A stretch of DNA of 64,000 nucleotides from Candidatus Alistipes faecigallinarum (lineage in GTDB: Bacteria; Bacteroidota; Bacteroidia; Bacteroidales; Rikenellaceae): positions 32,316-96,315 of the forward strand of contig DXDG01000022.1 of assembly GCA_019115605.1 (NCBI GenBank). Direction: 5' to 3'. The stretch's first letter is position 1; each line of letters starts with the position of its first letter. The notes under the pieces are model-generated. The model saw only the letters and a program-made list of their open reading frames with translations, made no database searches and was not told where the DNA came from. Positions 60,702-64,000 of this stretch are shown here, in pieces. The position numbers were made by a program, and so were the translations under genes.

Positions 60702-61210
60702 TTCGATATATTGCCGACACGGCTCACTATAATGAAGTTTTGAGTCGCGTGTCCCGCATAAGGCACTCGCTGTGGATCGGTACGGCCGACATCAAGGATC
60801 TGTACGTAAAGGTCGGAACGGGAAGCGAACCCTTCCTCGGGGTGCTGGATATTCTGGTACGGCGGGGCGTGGAGGTAAGGTTGATGCATGCCAAGGAACC
60901 GGGGCCCAACTTCCGCGCGGATTTCGACCGATACCCGGCCTTATGGGGTGGCTTGAAGCGCAAGCTGTGCCCGAGGATTCATTTTAAGATCCTGATTTTC
61001 GACTGTGCGGTTGCCTATATCGGGTCGGCTAATCTGACCGGTGCCGGCATCGGCATGAAAAGCGATGGCAAACGCAACTTTGAAGCGGGTATTCTGACCG
61101 ATGAACCGGGATTGGTTGATGCCGCGGCCGACCATTTTGACTCGGTCTGGACGGGAGCCCATTGTCCGTCCTGCCTTCGCAAGAGCTATTGTCCGGACCG
61201 CATCCGGTAA
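60698..61210 (+). CDS. Single-HKD phospholipase D-like protein
   Basis: 170 residues with one HKD motif, IHFKILIFD (His95, Lys97, Asp102), followed by YIGSANLTGAG. Two copies would therefore pair to form an active site, as in the Nuc and BfiI nucleases. RRGVEVRLMHAKEPGP is the usual strand before it. It ends with a Cys-rich tail (HCPSCLRKSYC) that may bind a metal. No signal peptide. A DNA or RNA nuclease role in defence is more likely than lipid cleavage, given the coupled WYL gene. Not proven. Confidence 0.82.
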   Translation: MIRYIADTAHYNEVLSRVSRIRHSLWIGTADIKDLYVKVGTGSEPFLGVLDILVRRGVEVRLMHAKEPGPNFRADFDRYPALWGGLKRKLCPRIHFKILIFDCAVAYIGSANLTGAGIGMKSDGKRNFEAGILTDEPGLVDAAADHFDSVWTGAHCPSCLRKSYCPDRIR

Positions 61211-61292
61211 ACTCATCTGTCCCGCGTCGCCCCGGATTGCGTTTTTCCCAATCGCCCGGGAACATAAGCTGCGTTCCGGCCATACTCTCCTC

Positions 61293-61300
61293 TACCTTTG
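61293..61300 (+). promoter_or_regulatory. Promoter -7 box for the RecA-like/DUF932-like pair
   Basis: TACCTTTG, an exact match, about 26 bases before the ATG at 61326. Confidence 0.55.
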
Positions 61301-61325
61301 TCTCAACGACAAAACGGCAAAGGCA

Positions 61326-62180
61326 ATGAATCGGATCGTAAAAATGCGCGACGTGCGGTTTGACAAGAGTCTCTTCGTCAATTTTCGTACCCGGACCGTG
61401 CTCGACAATCTGCTGTGCAGCTATCAGGGGCTGCCCAAAGGGGTGAACTACATGATTATCGGAGACCCCGGCGTCGGCAAGACCACCATCATTCTCGACA
61501 TGCTTGCCAATATTCATGCCGTGCAACCCGCGGCACGGATTCTCTTCATCAGCGCCGAAATGAACGAGATTGACCTGGCGGTCTATGTCGAGCGCTTCCC
61601 GAAGTTCAGCGATCTGGATATTCTCTTCGTAGAGTGCGGATTCGATGAGGATGCCCATACCTGGCAACTCGTCTCCGATACGTTGGACGAGGGTTGGGAC
61701 ATTGTTGCCATCGATTCGTTCTACGAACTGCAGGGCATTGTCAAGGAGGAGGAGAGCGTCACGAACAAGCGGGCCGAGAGCATGCTGCTGTCGCTCATCA
61801 AGCAGCAGAACAAGGCTCAGAACCAACGCGATGTCAACACGACGTTTCTAACCATTCAGCAAGTGACGAAACAGGGCGCCTTCATCGGCTCGAACCGGCT
61901 GAAACACATGATTACGGCGATGATGGAGCTGCGCCTGGACAATCCCAAGAACATCTACTCCGACCGGTACGTCACATTCTCGAAGCATCGTCGCGGAGAT
62001 GTGGGGGTAAAACTCTACTACAACCTGAGTACGACGGGAGATGTGTTTTTCGACGAAGAGCGCTACGAGCAGGAACAGGCCATCAAGCGACTGCAGCACA
62101 ATGTCCGGAACGAATTGCACAACTTCGCCGACCGCTTCGACCAATTGTTCAACACCCTTAATAGACAACACAATGGATAA
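61326..62180 (+). CDS. RecA/RadA/DnaB-like ATPase
   Basis: 284 residues with a RecA-type core. Walker A is GDPGVGKT (46-53). FISAEMNEIDLAVYVERF carries the catalytic Glu at 78, as in DnaB/RadA. Walker B is IVAIDSFYEL (about 126-135), and TTFLTIQQVTKQGAFIGSNRLKHMI is the arginine/lysine-finger side. It lacks the RadA zinc finger and Lon domain and the DnaB amino domain, and is close to the minimal helicase-like core. It probably acts on single-stranded DNA. The first strand starts only after the chosen ATG. It overlaps the next gene by 8 bases. Confidence 0.82.
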   Translation: MNRIVKMRDVRFDKSLFVNFRTRTVLDNLLCSYQGLPKGVNYMIIGDPGVGKTTIILDMLANIHAVQPAARILFISAEMNEIDLAVYVERFPKFSDLDILFVECGFDEDAHTWQLVSDTLDEGWDIVAIDSFYELQGIVKEEESVTNKRAESMLLSLIKQQNKAQNQRDVNTTFLTIQQVTKQGAFIGSNRLKHMITAMMELRLDNPKNIYSDRYVTFSKHRRGDVGVKLYYNLSTTGDVFFDEERYEQEQAIKRLQHNVRNELHNFADRFDQLFNTLNRQHNG

Positions 62181-63240
62181 TCAGACTTATTTGGAACGAC
62201 GGGACTCGTTCATCGCGGCGCAGCTGCCCTTCTGCACCGTAACGCCGCAGGAGCTCATTTCAACGGGCGAACACACCTATGAGGTCAATGGATTGGAGCT
62301 GGCCGTTGAGCCGGAGGTGTGCAGGCTGCTGGATTCCTATCTCGGTTTGTCCAAACGTCAGACAAAGGCCGTTTCTGAGACATTCGGCGGTTCGGGAATT
62401 CGCGACCTGCGCAACTATCTGGCTCTGTCGAACAGCATTGAGAGAGCCGGGAAAATAGCGTTGCTTGCCAACCCCGATACGAGGACGGTTGTCGGGGCAA
62501 CCCCCATCAAGAAAGAGGCCATTCCGGTTACCTCGTTTTTTGATTTTCTGGAGATGTTCATGAATGAAAACGACTATGCTCCCGAGCAGTTCTATACCTC
62601 GGAGTTCAGAGCTGGAGGCGTCACGGTAAGTCTGCGGCCCCAACATGCCGTTTACGATGAATTTGCCCCCGGTGATGAGTTTATTTCCAACGGTGTATGG
62701 TTCCGCTGGAACCTGGGCGAGGTGGAGGCCGGGAACTACTACATGCGCTTGATCTGCACAAACGGACAGATGGCACGGGTGAATGACAAAACCGCACGGA
62801 CAAACCAGCTCGATGTCTCTTCGATGCGCAACATGTTATCATTGCCGCAATACGACGGGTTTACCAAAACGAATCTCGAAAAAGTCAAGAACAACGCATT
62901 GCTAGCCATGCAAACCGACGCTTCGGTGGGAGAGGTGCAGATGGCGAATCGCCTGCTGAAACGCTACGGGGTGGACGAATCCGTGGCCGATGAGATAGCT
63001 CCCTATCACCAGTTGCTCACCTCATATGCTGCTGCCGGATACCACCTGGAGCATTTTCCCCTTGCGATGTCGCACAGTGATATGAGGATGTGGGAACTGT
63101 TCAATCGATTGACCGCCTATGCAACCCATACCACTAACTGGGAGGCAGATGACAATCGTCGCAGCGGGCTGATGATGGAGAGTCTGCGGATGCTCAACCG
63201 GCCTCGGGATATCCAACGATATGTAAACATCTTTCAATAA
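62173..63240 (+). CDS. DUF932-like phage/plasmid-type protein
   Basis: 355 residues. The central part (SNGVWFRWNLGEVEAGNYYMRLICTNGQMARVNDKTARTNQLD) is reminiscent of DUF932 proteins of phages and plasmids, where L-x-C-x-N-G-x is conserved, but I am not certain of the family. The amino part YLGLSKRQTKAVSETFGGSGIRDLRNYLALSN looks helical. Coupled by overlap to the RecA-like ATPase gene, so the two probably act together, perhaps in replication or recombination of foreign DNA. Confidence 0.6.
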   Translation: MDNQTYLERRDSFIAAQLPFCTVTPQELISTGEHTYEVNGLELAVEPEVCRLLDSYLGLSKRQTKAVSETFGGSGIRDLRNYLALSNSIERAGKIALLANPDTRTVVGATPIKKEAIPVTSFFDFLEMFMNENDYAPEQFYTSEFRAGGVTVSLRPQHAVYDEFAPGDEFISNGVWFRWNLGEVEAGNYYMRLICTNGQMARVNDKTARTNQLDVSSMRNMLSLPQYDGFTKTNLEKVKNNALLAMQTDASVGEVQMANRLLKRYGVDESVADEIAPYHQLLTSYAAAGYHLEHFPLAMSHSDMRMWELFNRLTAYATHTTNWEADDNRRSGLMMESLRMLNRPRDIQRYVNIFQ

Positions 63241-63269
63241 TCGAGATATTCCTGTTTTTAATTGAGTAT

Positions 63270-63310
63270 GCCCTGCTGTGCAGCCATTTGGCGCGGCAGG
63301 GCTTTTATTT
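63270..63310 (+). terminator. Intrinsic terminator after the DUF932-like gene
   Basis: GCCCTGC (63270-63276) pairs with GCAGGGC (63296-63302), followed by TTTTATTTTG. Confidence 0.8.
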
Positions 63311-63485
63311 TGTCGAGCAAAGCAGAAGATGGAATCGTATCCTTTTACCCGACAGCGACCGGTTCGGATCTGGCGGTATCGGAAGCGAGGCTTGACCCCG
63401 GTCCATGTGCCACCCCTATATCACCCAATCCTGTGTATCGCTTCGATACTGCCGGTTCATTATCTACTCAACTCATCGCTGTCCG

Positions 63486-63646
63486 TCAGGAGATGCAGGT
63501 CTTCTTCTCTTCCTCGCGGAGCTGACAGTGCGCCACCAAACTCGTTACTTCCGTATTAAGTTGTTCAATCAAGGCCGTTTCCTGAAAGATACGCTTTGAA
63601 ATACGACATCTGCCAGGCGTTTTGGGAATAGATCAAACATCTTCAT
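63486..63646 (-). pseudogene. Possible remnant of a small gene
   Basis: A minus-strand ATG at 63646 opens MKMFDLFPKRLADVVFQSV, which runs to a stop. A shifted frame continues with TALIEQLNTEVTSLVAHCQL and a Glu/Lys-rich end to a TGA at 63486. The two halves read like one small coiled-coil protein broken by an indel. No family recognised, and it may be chance. Confidence 0.25.
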
Positions 63647-63695
63647 CACCTGAATTTTGCATAGTAAAATGATGCAAATCAGCGAAATAGAGCTA

Positions 63696-63737
63696 AATCG
63701 TGACCTATTTTCGGTCCGAGCAAAATAGGTCACGATT
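63696..63737. repeat. Perfect 16-bp inverted repeat near tRNA-Gly
   Basis: AATCGTGACCTATTTT (63696-63711) is exactly complementary to 63722-63737 across a 10-base loop. It has no T-run on either strand and no gene at its edges, so a terminator role is unlikely. It lies about 136 bases from the 3' end of tRNA-Gly, where the end of an integrated element would be. Confidence 0.7.
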
Positions 63738-63792
63738 AAGGCCTGAAATACTTGCTGCCTTTTGCGTCAACACGAGTGGAAGAATAAAAGAA

Positions 63793-63825
63793 AAAACCTT
63801 GCATATCGCTGATATACAAGGTTTT
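63793..63825 (-). terminator. Terminator downstream of tRNA-Gly
   Basis: On the minus strand, an imperfect AAAACCTTG-x-ATATC stem with a short loop is followed by a TTTTTTCTTTTATT run. It lies about 50 bases after the tRNA. Confidence 0.7.
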
Positions 63826-63872
63826 CCAGAATTTGGTCAGATTACTGCTCGCCCTCATTTTCTGATCCGGAG

Positions 63873-63945
63873 AGCGGAAAACGGGACTCGGACCCGCGAC
63901 CTCAACCTTGGCAAGGTTGCGCTCTACCAACTGAGCTATTTCCGC
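63873..63945 (-). tRNA. tRNA-Gly (anticodon GCC)
   Basis: The minus strand folds into a full cloverleaf. The acceptor stem is GCGGAAA/TTTCCGC and the D arm has AGCTCAGTTGGTAGAGC. The anticodon stem CAACC/GGTTG holds loop TTGCCAA with anticodon GCC. The T arm is CGGGTCCGAGTCCCG in type, and the discriminator base is U. CCA is not encoded. It is the only RNA gene recognised in the window. Confidence 0.95.
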
Positions 63946-63970
63946 AAGTGGTGTTTTGCAATTGCGAGTG

Positions 63971-63978
63971 CAAAGGTA
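63971..63978 (-). promoter_or_regulatory. Promoter -7 box for tRNA-Gly
   Basis: TACCTTTG on the minus strand, an exact match, about 25 bases before the tRNA 5' end. Confidence 0.65.
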
Positions 63979-64000
63979 GATAAAAAATCCGAATCTCCAA

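Larger units (their letters stand above)
50923..63872. other. Candidate accessory island next to tRNA-Gly
   Basis: This stretch carries a graspetide cluster, an AAA+ ATPase, a DUF262 pair, WYL/phospholipase-D genes and a RecA-like/DUF932-like pair. It ends at the 3' side of tRNA-Gly(GCC), a common integration point. The 52.2-59.5 kb part is visibly richer in A+T than the flanks. No integrase, transposase or duplicated tRNA end was found by eye, so the island status is inferred and the left edge is approximate. Confidence 0.45.
63311..63872. other. Gap with possible gene remnant and inverted repeat
   Basis: 562 bases without a convincing intact gene. It holds a broken minus-strand reading frame (63486-63646), a perfect 16-bp inverted repeat (63696-63737) and the tRNA-Gly terminator (63793-63825). 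Confidence 0.6.

Noticed and set aside
63262..63525. Plus-strand frame after the DUF932-like gene
   Set aside because: It starts beside a terminator hairpin, has no promoter or domain, and its composition is not protein-like.
63736..63930. Minus-strand frame overlapping tRNA-Gly
   Set aside because: It reads through the tRNA gene and its terminator, a common spurious ORF.
50923..63945. Prophage or integrative conjugative element
   Set aside because: No integrase, portal, capsid, terminase, relaxase or Tra genes were found; only a looser accessory region can be supported.
1..64000. CRISPR array or rRNA operon
   Set aside because: No regularly spaced direct repeats with unique spacers and no rRNA-like sequence were seen on either strand.

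Overview
The window looks like a chromosome segment of a GC-rich member of the Bacteroidales, most likely Alistipes or a close relative in Rikenellaceae. That is an inference from three things. Many genes are preceded by the Bacteroidota promoter -7 box TAnnTTTG instead of an E. coli type -10. Shine-Dalgarno sequences are mostly absent. The gene set is typical of the order: fused FeoA-FeoB, PorV/PorQ-like barrel, TonB-dependent receptor, Rex, BamA-like barrel without POTRA domains, histone H1-like protein. No ribosomal RNA is present and the only RNA gene is a tRNA-Gly at the right end.

Bases 1-50.9 kb are ordinary core or near-core chromosome. From the left: aroE, dnaE, trxA, an EamA permease, a nitroreductase, htpG and a Vat-type acetyltransferase. 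Then comes a leftward seven-gene run (17.5 to 11.0 kb) of nucleoside phosphorylase, dnaN, a DnaQ-like exonuclease, a LysM/ligand-binding protein, rex, a single-domain FAD synthetase and a thioesterase. Next are glmM, an NlpE-like lipoprotein, an M20 peptidase, an inositol-phosphatase family enzyme, glyA, fabG, an envelope cassette (YtfJ-like, BamA-like, EptA-like), the feo operon, lrgA/lrgB-like genes, an AspT/YidE-type transporter, purT and an aminotransferase. A second long leftward operon (45.5 to 38.7 kb) joins a polyferredoxin membrane protein, an iron-sulfur aldo/keto reductase, a DUF1893 protein, a TonB-dependent receptor, a DUF362 protein and an ECF S component. It reads like an uptake system with its own redox supply. 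After it come a dienelactone-hydrolase-like enzyme, flavodoxin-like proteins, an alanine:sodium symporter and a second nitroreductase.

Bases 50.9-63.9 kb are an accessory region ending beside tRNA-Gly(GCC). Part of it is visibly more AT-rich than the rest. It holds (i) a two- or three-gene graspetide (ATP-grasp RiPP) cluster, with an 86-residue putative precursor, an MvdC/MvdD/TgnB-type ligase and a small membrane protein, behind a strongly folded leader; (ii) an AAA+ ATPase; (iii) two overlapping large DUF262 (GmrSD-like) proteins, the first with a DUF1524 HNH domain, a candidate anti-phage system; (iv) a WYL regulator overlapping a phospholipase-D-like protein, with a palindrome in its leader; (v) a RecA/RadA-like ATPase overlapping a protein that resembles DUF932. 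No integrase, transposase or CRISPR array was seen. The graspetide cluster and the DUF262 pair are the two best candidates for undescribed systems.
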